Shown here one piece after another: positions 22,701 to 35,065 of a DNA stretch of 64,000 nucleotides (the first letter of the stretch is position 1; the number at the start of each line of letters is the position of its first letter). Source of the stretch: Watersipora subatra (Eukaryota > Bryozoa > Gymnolaemata > Cheilostomatida > Watersiporidae); the NCBI RefSeq assembly GCF_963576615.1, contig NC_088712.1, forward strand, positions 9,554,541 to 9,618,540. Direction: 5' to 3'. A program made the position numbers and the translations under genes. Under the pieces are notes generated by a model. It searched no databases and had not been told where the DNA came from. It saw only the letters and a program-made list of their open reading frames with translations.

Positions 22701-24340
22701 CAGCCTGGTGCTTTTTGAAATGTGAATAAAAATTGTGTAGTGCCCAACAGACACATACTGTTGAGCCTATAGTAATATATTCCTAAAATGACCAAACATA
22801 GGAGTAAAACAATTGTTTCTCTTATGTCATTACTAGACAGCCAGTAGACTATGTCCAAGCAGCACCAATTTGGCATCTCGATTATTCTAGTATCAGAGAG
22901 ATGAGAGCATAACTGCATACCAGAATATTCGGAATCAGACTTGAAAGGATTAGTATACATGACTTGACTATAATAAGTAGTAAATTATCTACTTCTGACA
23001 GCTGTTATTTCCCTTTCATATGTAAAATTAGACCTATTTCACACAGTATAGAACACAATACACATTATGCAGTTACATTTTACAAAGTAAAGGCTGTTTT
23101 TTGCTCAAAGAATATCGCTCTGTTATGGTATCCATTTTGATACTTCACAAGCGTGTGTTGTAGAGGATGTCACCAGAAACTCGTTTTGTTTACACTTTCT
23201 TCGATAACCACCATATTTTATTACAGTAGTGTTAGCAGATCTTAAAGGGAACATAAAATATACTTTGTATCTCAAAATGATTATCTCAAAATTTGGTATC
23301 CAAAAATAATGGTTTACAGCGAAGTCACATATACTTAGTATATGTGTCAACTTAGTCAACAGTAGTCAGCCTTGATCTGCCACTGAGCAGAATGCGTCTT
23401 TGTTTATATTGAGAGGTTTGTTTATTATTTTTGTGTAGTCTAGCAAGTGGGTTATTGATAGATATGTCACAGCTGGTTAAATTTTACGGTTGTTATTGAT
23501 GAATTTTACCCTTTGAAACCGAAGACCAGTTTTCTGGCATAGCATAGGCTGTGTCAGAGTTCCTAGCTGCTGGAATTCCGTCATTCACATGGTTTTATTT
23601 ACGAAATCTCTTGCTAGGTAACAGCAAAAACCAATCAACATAACTTTTTTCACAGAATGTTACACCAAGAATTTCCTTTCCATTTGTAACAGTTTTTATC
23701 TTTATCAAATTCTTTTGTTATAATAACAAATTTTATTAGCATGGTATCACAAAAAATCGATATTATTTGTTCGTTGGTAGGTCATAAAGGATTGAGATGC
23801 AAACAACGGAATTTATCGTACTTACTCTAATTTTCCAGCATTTTGTGATTCATAAAATAATGATGAACAAGTCCTCAATGAATATGATACTACTGTGAAT
23901 GTTCTTACAGGTTTTTATGATTGTACGAACCTTTCTAGTTGTAGCCGAAATGATTATTATGGACAGAATGAACAATATATTGTTATGAGTTTGTACTTAG
24001 TCAGCTCTGTTGTTTTTCTGGCTTCAGTACAATAGCTAGTTTAATCTCGTTGTCTACTTAATAACACACATATAGTTCTATATATCAGTGTTTTACATAT
24101 AATTACAAGTAAGCATTCATTGATACAATGCATTCTCAAGTGCATGAAAAAAATTATTGCACATATATCCATTGTCAGACTGTTTTATAATCATTGCTGA
24201 AGTAATTCTAAGTACCATATATTTGCTTGCAGTATAACCGTTAACATTTAATTATTTATGTTATGGTTCAACCTCTGCCAGGTATATTACTTACTGAATA
24301 ACAATATTATTTTTTTAAAAACATTCAAATTTTTTCAGCT
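19718..24340. other. Intergenic, no convincing gene
   Basis: AT-rich sequence with a weak duplicated block (ttacaaattataaacagtca near 20320 and ttacaaactatcaccggtct near 20718, about 396 bp apart). A 126-codon minus-strand frame at 22580-22960 is listed separately. Nothing else is supported. Confidence 0.5.
22580..22960 (-). CDS. Unrecognised 126-codon frame with one hydrophobic segment
   Basis: The frame is long for DNA this AT-rich. It contains a probable membrane helix (ETIVLLLCLVILGIYYYR) followed by a short basic and polar tail (MKRRF, then DHLKDQNEYKS and stop), and six Cys residues. No known domain was recognised. A donor-like CG|gtaatt interrupts the distal part. It could be a receptor-tail exon or chance. 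Another minus-strand frame with a similar helix is at 36873-37103. Confidence 0.22.
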   Translation of the reverse strand: MYTNPFKSDSEYSGMQLCSHLSDTRIIEMPNWCCLDIVYWLSSNDIRETIVLLLCLVILGIYYYRLNSMCLLGTTQFLFTFQKAPGCELFQPVSWLSVIMKRRFLTAFSIATSSGDHLKDQNEYKS

Positions 24341-24344
24341 CATC

Positions 24345-24880
24345 ACCATAATGCTAGCCAGTGCTTTGACTCTCACCTCATTGCTAGGCAGTGCTATGAC
24401 TCAATGTGGTAGTGTTCCAAATCTCGATGCTCTGAGATTTTTTGCCTTTACTCATCATTATGGTATACTTATACATAATAAGGGTGCACTTTTGTACTTC
24501 ACTTGAATGCTTCAGAGCTAGCCAATGCTCTAACTAGTCTTTAGTACTCAAATTGTAATTCTAGTCTCGGCATACCGCGATTACTACAGTGACAGCTTTG
24601 ACTCATCACAATTGCACTCGTCTCTGCATGGACATATTGTGGTCATCATGGTATTGCTAGCCACTGCTATAGCCGATGCCAGTGATTTCATATGCTACCC
24701 ATACTATAGCCCTATTATAGCTCTAGCAAACTGGTGTAATGCTAGCCCGCTTTCGTAGTCATCAGAATATGACTAGCTTGTCTGTTCACACAGCATTGTC
24801 ATTCTAGCCTGTGGCCTCAAAAACCACTGTGACAGCTTGTTGTCTTACTAATCATCAAAGAAACACAGCTTGCATGACAT
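24345..24880 (+). repeat. Degenerate tandem repeat (gctagccagtgctatgact-like)
   Basis: Variants of gctagccagtgctatgactc recur at irregular spacing (around 24353, 24382, 24510 and 24656), mixed with catcatggtat-like words. The short frame through it has no domain. It looks like a decayed minisatellite. Confidence 0.5.
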
Positions 24881-26009
24881 ACTCAATCAAGTCGTAACAC
24901 TCATCTTTAAATTATTTGAATTGATTGTCTAGTATATTTCACCTAAAGTTGAACTGAATTGACTCAGCATGTACTACTAGTAAGAATTGATTAAAATCAA
25001 CTCTTCGCTGTCACCATAAATGAGTTGACGCAATTAACTACTTTCAACAAGCAAAACAACTTTAGTGAAATTGCTCCAATGCTATGCTTTATTATTGCTA
25101 ATTTTGTGGTTAGTATTACTTGGATGGAATATTTATCATGCACTCTGATATCCTAAGTAAACCAACTTGTCATTTAATGTGGCCAGGATTTAACATGTCA
25201 GCACAAATCTCATGGTGCTAACTGGACACGTTCATATAAGATTTTCATACTACTGTGTGTATTTAATTGATGACTAATATGTTCTGAGTGAATATGTAAT
25301 ATAGTCGTGTGGTTTGAATGCACACTGACACTCAGAATGTTTATAAGGTTTTAAACTACCCACGATAATTGTTTATTTTGCAAGAAAGCCTTTATAGTGA
25401 CTTGCCTTAGTACCTTTTCAAAGATTTTGATCATAGATCAAAATGACAAAATATTTAGCCAAAATTTTGTCACAAAAATTTTACAAGGATATATAGGTTT
25501 GTAAAAACTCACTTGTTACTTTCTATTTTGCTTGCATAGCACAGCTTGATATTGCGGTTTCTGCTTTTTGTTGTTTCTGTTCTAAGATGAATAAAACGAG
25601 ATCTAGCAAGCAACAGCTTAAATATTTTTTAAATACTGAAACTTTTCAAAACTAACTTGAGATATTTTAGACCAGCACATCTTTATAGTAGACCATGCCT
25701 CTAAGTTTTTTCAATTTGAAAAAAATGGTGGCTTTTTTCTTTTGCAGGTGTATTCACGAATCTACAAAAATATTAAGTGTATGTTTTGGTTTTGTAAATT
25801 TTTTGATATTGGACTCTGGCAAGGAATTTTCTGTTGATTCTAAATAATAACAATTCATCGAATAATTGCGGTTGATTTTTGTTAGTTATAATTCAATACA
25901 TCATTTTTTGTAAAAATTGAAAGAGAATTATTATTTTTTATTTGGGAGTACTATATTGCTTTGCTTCATTGAGGTTATAATAGCTATTGGCCTAATCAGG
26001 TTGCCTTGA
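24881..26009. other. Intergenic, nothing recognised
   Basis: AT-rich sequence on both strands with no exon, repeat unit or element end that can be supported. Confidence 0.4.
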
Positions 26010-26235
26010 AAAAGGAACATAATGGTACCTAAAGATAGTCGACTTATTTAAATTGCAATAAAAAGCCCATAGTGATGCCCAAAAAAATAGTTGATCTATA
26101 CTGATTGACCTATATTGACTGTCATAAAAAAAGGTCTTTGTTATACTCAAAAAGTCGTTGGCCAACATCGATTATCATAAAAAGGTCCCTAATGATAACT
26201 ACAGAAATGTTGGCTTATATTGACAGTCAGAACCG
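26010..26235. repeat. Degenerate tandem repeat, about 4 copies of 52-68 bp
   Basis: Units share cataaaaa(a)ggtc, a variable aatgatgcccaaaaa-like block and ttg-cttatattgac. Examples are near 26035, 26095, 26155 and 26205. The divergence is high. Confidence 0.55.
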
Positions 26236-29153
26236 AAGACCGATTTTGGTGACCTATTAATGGCATTTTGGTGTAGTTTCATCTCCAAACCATTACTTAC
26301 CGCAAATGTAATTTGAAGCGGTAAATGACTGCAATTACGAAGATTTAAGGAGCTCGGTTCAAGTACAAACCAAAAACATGGTGCATAAAAATAAAAAGAA
26401 GATAATAAAATTGTTGAACGAAGGAAAATGAGCGCAATAAAAAACAAAATTTGAATAAAAAACAAACTATCGATGAACATTGGATGAATAAACTAACAGC
26501 CAGTGACGAAACAAGAGGCAAACTCGTATGAGATGAAAATGACATAAATAGAAAACACGAGAAACACACAATGAAACCAGAAACAATTTTTTTTTCTTAT
26601 CAAATCTCTGGAAATAAAATATTTGAACAATTTGGCTATGCACATGAAAATTCATAACATTTAGGTGTACTGTCTGTTTGTTAAAATTTGTTTGAAGTAC
26701 AATGAACATGTACTAAATCTTTTTGTGGAATGCTTTCTTAGAGAGAATACTGTTGTAGCAGTTTTTTAGATTTATGTCATGACAATAATTTAAAGCATTG
26801 ATTAAAATGGTACCTTACATGCTAGAGTAACCTCTAATACACAAACATGATACACTAAGTGAATCTCATTTGTAAACAATTTCAATCTTTCTGCTCATCA
26901 GTGACCTAAAATTATAAAATGCATCATAACATTTGCTTTTTAAAATTGTTTTTAAATATTATTTGCGTCGTAAAATATGATGATGTTTGAAGGTGAAAAT
27001 AAATCTTCACTTGTTGAGTGATTTCTGAGTATAATTCATCACCAGTTTTAAACCATGTCATTACAAATATCCAACGTAGCAGCAATGTAGTGTCATTAAC
27101 TGACGTGGGTAGAACTCTGCCAGCTAAAAGCTGGTCTAGTTTATTGTGTGACAAATCAATAAAAATAACTATGTCTTCAAAAGTAAGATTAATAGGTTTT
27201 CTCCGTAATCGAAACAGTGTGTCAGAAGAATAAGGATACGCATGGTTAACCACGACATAGTTCTCTCAAAGCCTGCAACGACTACATAATGAGCCTCAAC
27301 TATTCCTCAATTACTAGCATAGGCTAGTTACTTTTACACACTGTTCCACCACATAACATTTGTATTTTCATAAAGAACTTACGCAAAATTCCAGTTTAGA
27401 AAACTCAATAAATTGAGCTATGATTGTTTGACAGCTGAAAGACTAAAGTTATAACTGTTTGTTCTCAGTAGCAAAGTGCCTGATTAGTGTCTTTGTGCTC
27501 GCATATAAATATTCATGCAAGCATACGATGTATATCACTAGTTGATTATTTGGAACAGTTTTCAGAATTAATCTATTCGCTGTTATTGTTTTCAGCTTCT
27601 TTAAAAAATATTTTTAAGTTGAGCAATAATGCAGACCTTTACTACGCAACTGATTTTCATAAGCAACAAAAAGGAGGAATGGCTCAGCCTGGTTTTGATG
27701 CAAGCTCATGCAATTAGGTTAACTATGATAGTTTGAAAACCTTATTGAACCCAAACGAACTTTTTTAATTTCATCTAGACAAGTCTGAAATTGTTTTTTG
27801 TTTTATATTGGTTAATATTCTGTTTCTAAAGGGCTGCCCACAAAAGCATGCAAGCAAACATGCACTCATGCACGCACGCGCGCACACACACGAAAGCACT
27901 AACACTATTATTTATACATGATGTATTGTCAGTCATAATAAAGCTGAGAGTAACACACTAGTGAAAGTATTTTATGTACTGTTGAAGCTGAGTACATTTT
28001 GTTAATGTAGTGCATTTTTTTGTCAATTCGAACGGCAAAACTCCTAAACAGGTATTCAGTTCCAAAAAAAACAGAAAAAAAATTATTTGTACCAGTCTTA
28101 CAAATAAAAAAAAATTTTTTTGTCTGAAATTATTAACAGCTATGCAATAGAAAAAAAGATGTAAGAGCAATGGTCAAGAAAAATTGTTTCTCAAAAAACA
28201 AACAACATAAGTAAAAACAGCAAATTCTTTTTCTAGTAAAACGATGAACACACATTGAAGTGCAAACCATTTAAAACACAACTAGCTTGCATCAAGTATA
28301 TATAATTTTAGTCTAACAAGGTTACATACAAGTTGTTCAAAAGCATATTTCTTTATAGTTCAACAAGGACTTAACACATATCATCGATACTGCTAAAACT
28401 ACATGTATATTATATGGTGAAACAAAAGTAAGGTAAACTAGAGAAATATGTATATCAGAACTTGAAACTACACCTATGTGCTTTGAAATGTATTTCAGAT
28501 GAAACTATTCTCCCAGGAGATACATTACTTGTTGGGTAGAACCAGGCTAAAGCTATGTATGTGCTTCAAGTCACAAGAGTTACAGCAGTTATTTTGTTTC
28601 TTGCTAAAATAAAGACTACAATTTATTCAGATACCAGTACATAATATCGAAAATATGCGTATCACTTGTAAAAAGACTTGTAGATTTGTTTTGATTAAAA
28701 ATTATATTGTAGTCTGAGTAAGGCCTGCTAAACAAAAAGTTATAATACGCATGAATTGCTATATTTTACTTTTTGTCAGAAATGCATTTGTTGCATGTTC
28801 AGGGATCAATTTCCTCTGGAACACAGATGATTCGTATTGACAATCACCTGTGTTGGCTGCTATCATGGATGAAGAATGTTTGTTTCTGGCAAAGAGAAAC
28901 GGGTTGAACAAAGCTCACAGAGCATCAAATAGTAACAACACAAGTTATGCCATACCATAAATGCTTAGAAAAACATTCACATTGGTAAGTTAATAGGGAT
29001 AATACAATGAATGGTGCACTTGAAAATAAGAGTACTAAAATTGAATTATGAATTTATGTTGTAAGTTTTAACTTGAAATATCATGTAAAAATTTCAATAA
29101 GGGTTTGAATAATGATGAATAATTTTTGTTCGATCCAAAATGTCATAAATTAT
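26236..29153. other. Intergenic, mostly featureless
   Basis: It contains a diverged relative of the 395-bp repeat of 34.3-35.0 kb near 26735-26830 (words tgtcatgacaa, aattt-aa, gattaa). The short frames at 26.2-26.7 and 27.96-28.17 kb are AT-rich artefacts. Confidence 0.4.
27841..27895. repeat. CA/CG-rich simple sequence
   Basis: Alternating purine-pyrimidine run (tgcacgcacgcgcgcacaca) inside AT-rich DNA. Confidence 0.8.
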
Positions 29154-29416
29154 TTATTGGAAATATTCAAAGCAATCTCCGCAGTTGCAATCATCTCCTA
29201 CAAGCCTACTACTATTGCAGCGGTTTTTTATGCAAACATCTTTACAAGAAAGACCATAAGTCAAACATTTGATGCATCTACACAGGTTGATCGATTTAGT
29301 ACATGCATAATCCATACACAATATTGACCTGCAATAGTCTTCACATGACACACAAACTCCATTAATTATGTCATAAGCTTCACACGTCCCACATGTTGAC
29401 TTGATTTTCTCAAAAC
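29154..29416 (-). CDS. Cysteine-rich terminal exon of an unrecognised gene
   Basis: A minus-strand frame that begins at a good acceptor (tttttcag) and reads 86 residues to TAA, overlapping an AATAAA hexamer. It has 16 Cys in 86 residues, with repeated C-x2-C and C-x3-C spacing (STCGTCEAYD, VCVSCEDYC, LCRCIKC, DCNCGDC). This suggests a disulphide-rich extracellular domain or a zinc-binding one. No family is recognised. In phase (phase 1) it accepts two upstream mini-exon candidates (30077-30100 and 30632-30652). Confidence 0.5.
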
Positions 29417-30076
29417 CTGAAAAATGTAAAATAAATATGATCTGAATATGTTTGAGTAATCACATTGAGTGCATGAGAAAACATTTTAAATTGCTAGAAA
29501 TGATTTTATTTTAAAGCAGATCCTATTTTTTACAGTTTGAAGTGTCTAAAAAGTGCTTCTTACAATTAAACTGCTTTTGTAGTATTTTAGCTTACTACGA
29601 TAAACAGGGACAGAGACAAATGCTGGTGTGTAGAAGGAAAAGTTAAATGAATCAGTCAAATAGCATGGTACTTATAAGTGAGACTCTATGTGAAAGTTTA
29701 AAACATTTAAGAAAGGTAAAATATCTGCATGTAATTGTCATAAACAAAAACAAAGTTTTATGAAACTAAACATCCAATAAAGCAAAGCTATTAATTCACG
29801 ACAAACTAATTAAAAATTAAAATTTTAAATTTAAAACAAAAGATAGCCTTACTAAATAATTTAATATTGAAATTGTACAATTTTTTTAACAAATTTCAAA
29901 GTGTACAAAAACTGAAAACTCACTTTGAGTTTTTGATCATAAACTTGCGAAAAAAAGTTGAATTCTTTTTGAAAAACTGTGTACGGCTTACATAATAACT
30001 TTTGTAAAACAGTGGCCATTACTTATAAATCAAACACAGCAGCTAAAGATTGTTAAAACTGTTTTGTTGACATTAC

Positions 30077-30100
30077 CTTCCTTGAAGATACCAATATTGA
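30077..30100 (-). CDS. Candidate 24-nt mini-exon
   Basis: Between acceptor acatataag and donor GGAAG|gtaatg. In phase 1 it reads VNIGIFKE and joins in frame to the Cys-rich exon at 29416. The acceptor is weak. Confidence 0.25.
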
Positions 30101-30631
30101 CTTATATGTTGCGATGCTTCAGACAAAATATGTTTATGGCATGACATGGTTGGTAGGTATGAATAAGAAAGCTGTATCCTACTTACTGTGTAAAAATACG
30201 ATAGCGCAGAATGCCCCAGTGATAAGGAAGCAAAATGACATAGTTGATATGGATATTTTGTTTCGTATTGGTTCGGTCCTTACAATTAAAATAAACAAAA
30301 TATCAGTCTTTAGTCATCATTTGGCAAAATTCTAAAAGAGAAAAGTTTTACTTGAAACATTAAGTATTGCCAATACAGTAATATAAGTAATATACACTAT
30401 TAGTAAATAGAAATACCTATATTGTAAAAATATATTACACAGCAATACAATTGCCGACATAAGTAAATGTTTACGTGCAAAAATAATTACTTGTTACTAT
30501 GTTATTTTAGGCATTATTTGCTATAGCTTGATCCCAAACTGCCAGGCAATGCATAACCTTTCGCTTGTTAACAATTTTTCTTCAATTGCCTTTTGTGGCA
30601 TAAATCTTGTAAACAAACGCTTGCTACTTAC

Positions 30632-30652
30632 CTTTTAGCTTTTGATTTTGGT
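30632..30652 (-). CDS. Candidate 21-nt mini-exon
   Basis: Between acceptor gtgactgatag and strong donor AAAAG|gtaagt. In phase 1 it reads DQNQKLK and stays in phase for the next mini-exon. The tgactgat just before the AG resembles a branch site, though it is close. Confidence 0.28.
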
Positions 30653-32455
30653 CTATCAGTCACAGGAGCCCTTCACAGTGAACATCATTGTTCAAACAAC
30701 CATGGGTGATTAACAGGGTTGTCGCTATACCTATGGATCATTGGGTCTTGTTTTTCGGCATGGCTTAGTAGCAAACATTCATGGCAATCAATTACTATTG
30801 AGCGATTTATGTGTCACATTAGTTGCTATGCAAGATGATGAACAGTCTATACAAAACTAACATTAGATCATTGGCAACATCAAAAATTAACTTCCCTAGT
30901 ATCAGCATTACCATCTACCAACTTTCATTAGAGTTTTGGCACTCAGGAAAGGAAACGTTTCAAAACAAAATAAAACAGAAACACCTTCAAGATACTTATT
31001 GTGTTGGCTTACTTGAAATAGTTTAAATATATCAGATCACTATATATAGGTAGTTATTTGATCTAATCTGCTGTAGTTTTCATACCAACTTCAAACAACT
31101 TGCTGATACTTCACACTTGAAATATTTTATGTTTACATTTCATTCTTACTGAGCATGTCATAAGCAGTTTGTAAAAGCTTACAGTAGTGCAATTTAACGA
31201 TACTCTGAGTATAGGCATGCGCGGAAGAAAGTTTGGCAATGGCAGTTCAAACTTTATTCATGGAAAAGTGCTACATAGAAGTGACCAACTGCATTTACTG
31301 CATTGTTGAAACAAGATATTGTTGAAAGCTTCAAAATGCAACGTACTTGATAGAAATTATTGCAGCCAAAACCTTGCAGTATTTCAAGAAATAATTTAGG
31401 TCACTTGCAACTCCATGTATGGATTGTGACATGTTTCTGGCTGGGTTATAATGCCTCCATAGTCAATCGGAATTGTAGCTCTTCAGTAAAAGTTTTGGTC
31501 AACTCTTGAAAAAGCAGCAGCTATGTAGAAACAAGGCTATGATTTTACCCAACTATTACCACCAGAAAAAACAATCATCGTAGTCTAAGGCCAACACGAT
31601 CGAGTCAACTGCATCTACATAAAAAGCATCATCACTGAGGCCCTAAGTTGTACCATCTTGCTGACTCAAACTTTTTATGTGCACATTGCTGTCTATTACA
31701 CATTGGACCTCAAAGTATTACACTAGTAACAGCCGTTTGATGTTTCTATCAAAGTAATATAATATTACAATTGTAAAAATTGCCATTTAGTAGTCGATAA
31801 TTTTTACACTAGCTAATTTTTATAGGAAAAAGCCGCTCAGAAATCAAACGAATGTGCCCTGCACAGTACACCACAGTCACCAAAGTCTTTCTGATAGCAT
31901 CAAAAATAAGCGATCTACCAAAGGGTAGATAAGAATGATAGAAGATGGCCCGATTTTGGCAATATCTTGAGTAGATAGCTAAAACGTACGCATGCTGTTA
32001 ATGGGTGCTTCTCGCAAAATGAAGCTCTGCAATAATCAAGTCAAAACCTTTCCAGCTGCAGAGGCTAACTCAAATGCTGTAATAGACAGCATCAACAGAG
32101 CTGATCTGATCACTTTGATCAGATGGGTTTAAAAAACAATGAAATACTAAAAAACCTTTCTTCCTTTTTCTTGACAGAAACATGACTAATGTATACATCA
32201 TGTATAAGCTAACTCCAATTTTACAAAATCAATAGGCCAACATAACTTGCTTTTTTTTTCAATACAGAAGAAAGTTTTTTGTCTGAAACAAAAAGATCTG
32301 CCTTTGCACTCTAGACTCAAGCATTGATAAATGTCTTATTTGCCAACTAATGTACTGAATGGTATTCTAATTGCGGGAGGTCTAATGGTTTTTTCAAGCG
32401 CATCATCTGGTTAGCCCATCCACAATAAATTGTTCTTACACAGTAAATTTGTTAC

Positions 32456-32657
32456 CTTTCACAACTGCTGTATTTTTTAAATGCCCATCCAGCTCCACAC
32501 ATGACTGTTGCCAGTTGTATGAAACCAGTTTATGGAAGAGCATCTTGTCACAAAAAAACGTACACTTGTTGTATTCAAAATTAATTGGTTGTCTGATTGT
32601 CAATAGTTCCAGTTTTTTTTGGGATACTGTGCTTAAAAAACTTTGTGATTGCATTTT
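32456..32657 (-). CDS. Candidate exon, faintly C-type-lectin-like
   Basis: About 67 open codons ending at donor GTGAAAG|gtaaca (phase 1, matching the mini-exons). The end reads NWQQSCVELDGHL, reminiscent of the W-x3-C-x4-G-x-L start of C-type lectin domains, with CTFFC before it. The remaining lectin motifs are absent. The acceptor (gctgctgcag) is plausible. Assignment is tentative. Confidence 0.25.
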
Positions 32658-34285
32658 CTGCAGCAGCTTCTCACACTCTCATGTTCTGTACACCGTAAAT
32701 GGACACCACTGAATACTTCATGTTGCAGTTAGATGTTACTTTGACAACAACTGTTTTCATTAAACTTCTCTTCAGTTGTCTGTTTTAGAATATACATGCA
32801 TTATATTTTAAAAAAATCTAGGATAAACCATAGATAACCGTAGGAAAATAAATGCCAAGTAAGTAATAAAATCCTATTTGAAATTCCTCAGTTCTAATAA
32901 AAGCTTCCTTAATGAGATCAAAATATTGCGGAACAAATTGCAAAAGTGGAAAAAAGTTGGCGAATGTGCATCAGACATTTCGTTACCATCTCAGGAATTG
33001 ATGTTATCTTTTTGAAAGTAATTTGAAAGCATTTCTTATGCTCTAAGAGTTTCTTTGATGTTGAAGATTAACTTCATTATTACTTATTCTGCAGCAAGGT
33101 AAATATTTAAAAAGCGATCACAGCGCATTTGCATTGCTTTCCCAAGTATTTTGCATTTGATGTATAAGAGTATATTGCACACGTTGAATAGGAGAAAAAA
33201 GAATCTCTGAAACAGTTGTGTAAATAGTTTCAACTTGATATAAATAGTTATCTTAAAATTGAAGCCAGATGAACTTTATCAGCACTCTCACCCACAAATT
33301 TACCTTTTCAGTAAAAAAGGGCATGAGCTATTAGGAAAAATCTGCTTACTCTTATAATAAGAATAAGCAGTTCGTTCAACTGGAAGGATAACATCTACAA
33401 CTCCTCATTTTTAGATTTTTCCTAATAGCCTTTGCCACGTTTTAACTGCTAACATGACTGCTAACATATTTTAAATCATTTAATGCACATATGTTCTCTT
33501 AATATAGTAAACTCTTAAATATTATGTAAAGTATGTAGTTTGCAACCTACTTTCAAGTCTCAGAGCTGATGCCATAAGCTACAATACTTTATGCCAGTCG
33601 ATACCTGTCTTTATATCCATCTAGTAAAGAACAGAGAGAATTCCTTAGAATATGATGGTTGACCAAATTATTACTAAAATTTCATGAGACATACAGATAA
33701 TGCAAGTTGTTACCGTTGTTTAAATTTTGTGATGATCAGAAGAGACACAATGATTTTATACTAGTATTATAAAATATTATTAAAGGAAAAAAGTTAAAAG
33801 ATCTTACTGGTAGATATTATTTTTAGGTAGGCACACAGCTTGGCTTTCAAATAATCAAGAAAAAGAGTGAACTGATATTTGAACTACTTGCTACGGAGCT
33901 AGTCACACCATCAATCTAATCCAAGAGATTAACTTTTCAAACTATTTAAACAATACAAATGAAGTTTTTTGTTGTTGGTACTCCATTCAATGCAAATGCT
34001 AATATATAACGGTTTTTGTTGCAATCTGATGAGGCATTGAAACCTAAAAATGGCAAAAAAACTTGATCAATTGCAGTTAAAATATGCCTGGAGCTACGAA
34101 CGGTCCTAGTGGCACTAATATAGGGCATTAGGCATGGTAAAATAGGATATAATGAATAATTTGTTTGCTACAGTTTGCATAAACCACAAAAAAATGCATA
34201 ATCGATCTTGTACTGGGTTTTTCCATTTAGGGTCTTGTAAGTAGCAGGAACGTTGATTTTATGAAGCAGTAGAAAATCAATTATA
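32658..34285. other. Intergenic, one fold-back sequence
   Basis: No exon recognised. It contains the inverted repeat 33327-33429 and a diverged partial copy of the 395-bp unit near 34150-34200. Confidence 0.4.
33327..33429. repeat. Nested fold-back: 17-bp perfect arms
   Basis: Arms gctattaggaaaaatct (33327-33343) and its exact inverse (33413-33429). Inside lies a second imperfect inverted repeat (gcttactctta / taagaataagc). The whole could fold into a branched hairpin of about 100 nt, like a very short fold-back MITE. Confidence 0.8.
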
Positions 34286-34289
34286 GGCA

Positions 34290-35065
34290 ACACTTAGTTG
34301 TATGTGGTTCAATAAGATATGCTACAATGTAAAGTTCATTTGCTAATATTTGCATGAACTGCAGCAAATGCCTGGGGAATAACTTATATGGTTGTTTTCA
34401 TTAGAACACTTAAAGTAATACCAGTTCTTTTTGATGTTTGTCATGACAAGAATTTTAAGTGGTGATTAATGTGGTTTCATGTGACATGCTATAATAAACT
34501 GTTACAACCAAACACATTTAGTGGGTCCTAAAATCAACCAAGCATAAAATAACAAGCTTATCCTTTGCTGTTTATATACGAACTACAAAAATTTCTTGCA
34601 TTCTATCTAACCATTGTGTACCAACTATGGTTTCTTGAAGTTTATCATGTAACAGCTTATGATGTCTGACAAGATAGGTTTAGATTTTGGTGCATATTGT
34701 TGTTATATGAGATATGCTATAATGTAAAGTTTGTTCGCTAATATTAGAATAAATGGCAGCAAATGCCTGGGGAATAACTTATTTTGTTGTTTTTATTAGA
34801 TCACCTAAATTGGTACCATTTTTCATGATTTATGCCCTGAAAAGAAATTTAAGTGGTGATTAATGTGGTTTTGTGTGACATGCGATATTAAACTGTTACA
34901 ACCAAACACATTTAGAGGGTCCTAAAATCAATCAAACATAAAATAACAAGCTTATCCTTTGATGTTTATAATCGAACTACAAAGGTTTCTTGCAATCTCT
35001 CTAGCCATTGTGTACCAACTTTAATTCGTTGAAATTTGCTATGTAACATCTGGTCACATTTGAAA
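34290..35065 (+). repeat. Tandem duplication, about 395-bp unit, two copies
   Basis: gcagcaaatgcctggggaat occurs at 34361 and 34756. The match extends through gtggtgattaatgtggttt, acatttag-gggtcctaaaa and aataacaagcttatcctttg to attgtgtaccaact. Divergence is around 10-15 percent by eye. No coding potential. Confidence 0.88.

Noticed and set aside
28840-28950. Possible exon with donor AACACAG|gtgatt on the minus strand
   Set aside because: Neither frame joins the Cys-rich exon and no domain is visible.
32104-32124. 9-bp inverted repeat atctgatca / tgatcagat
   Set aside because: Short enough to occur by chance in 64 kb of AT-rich DNA.
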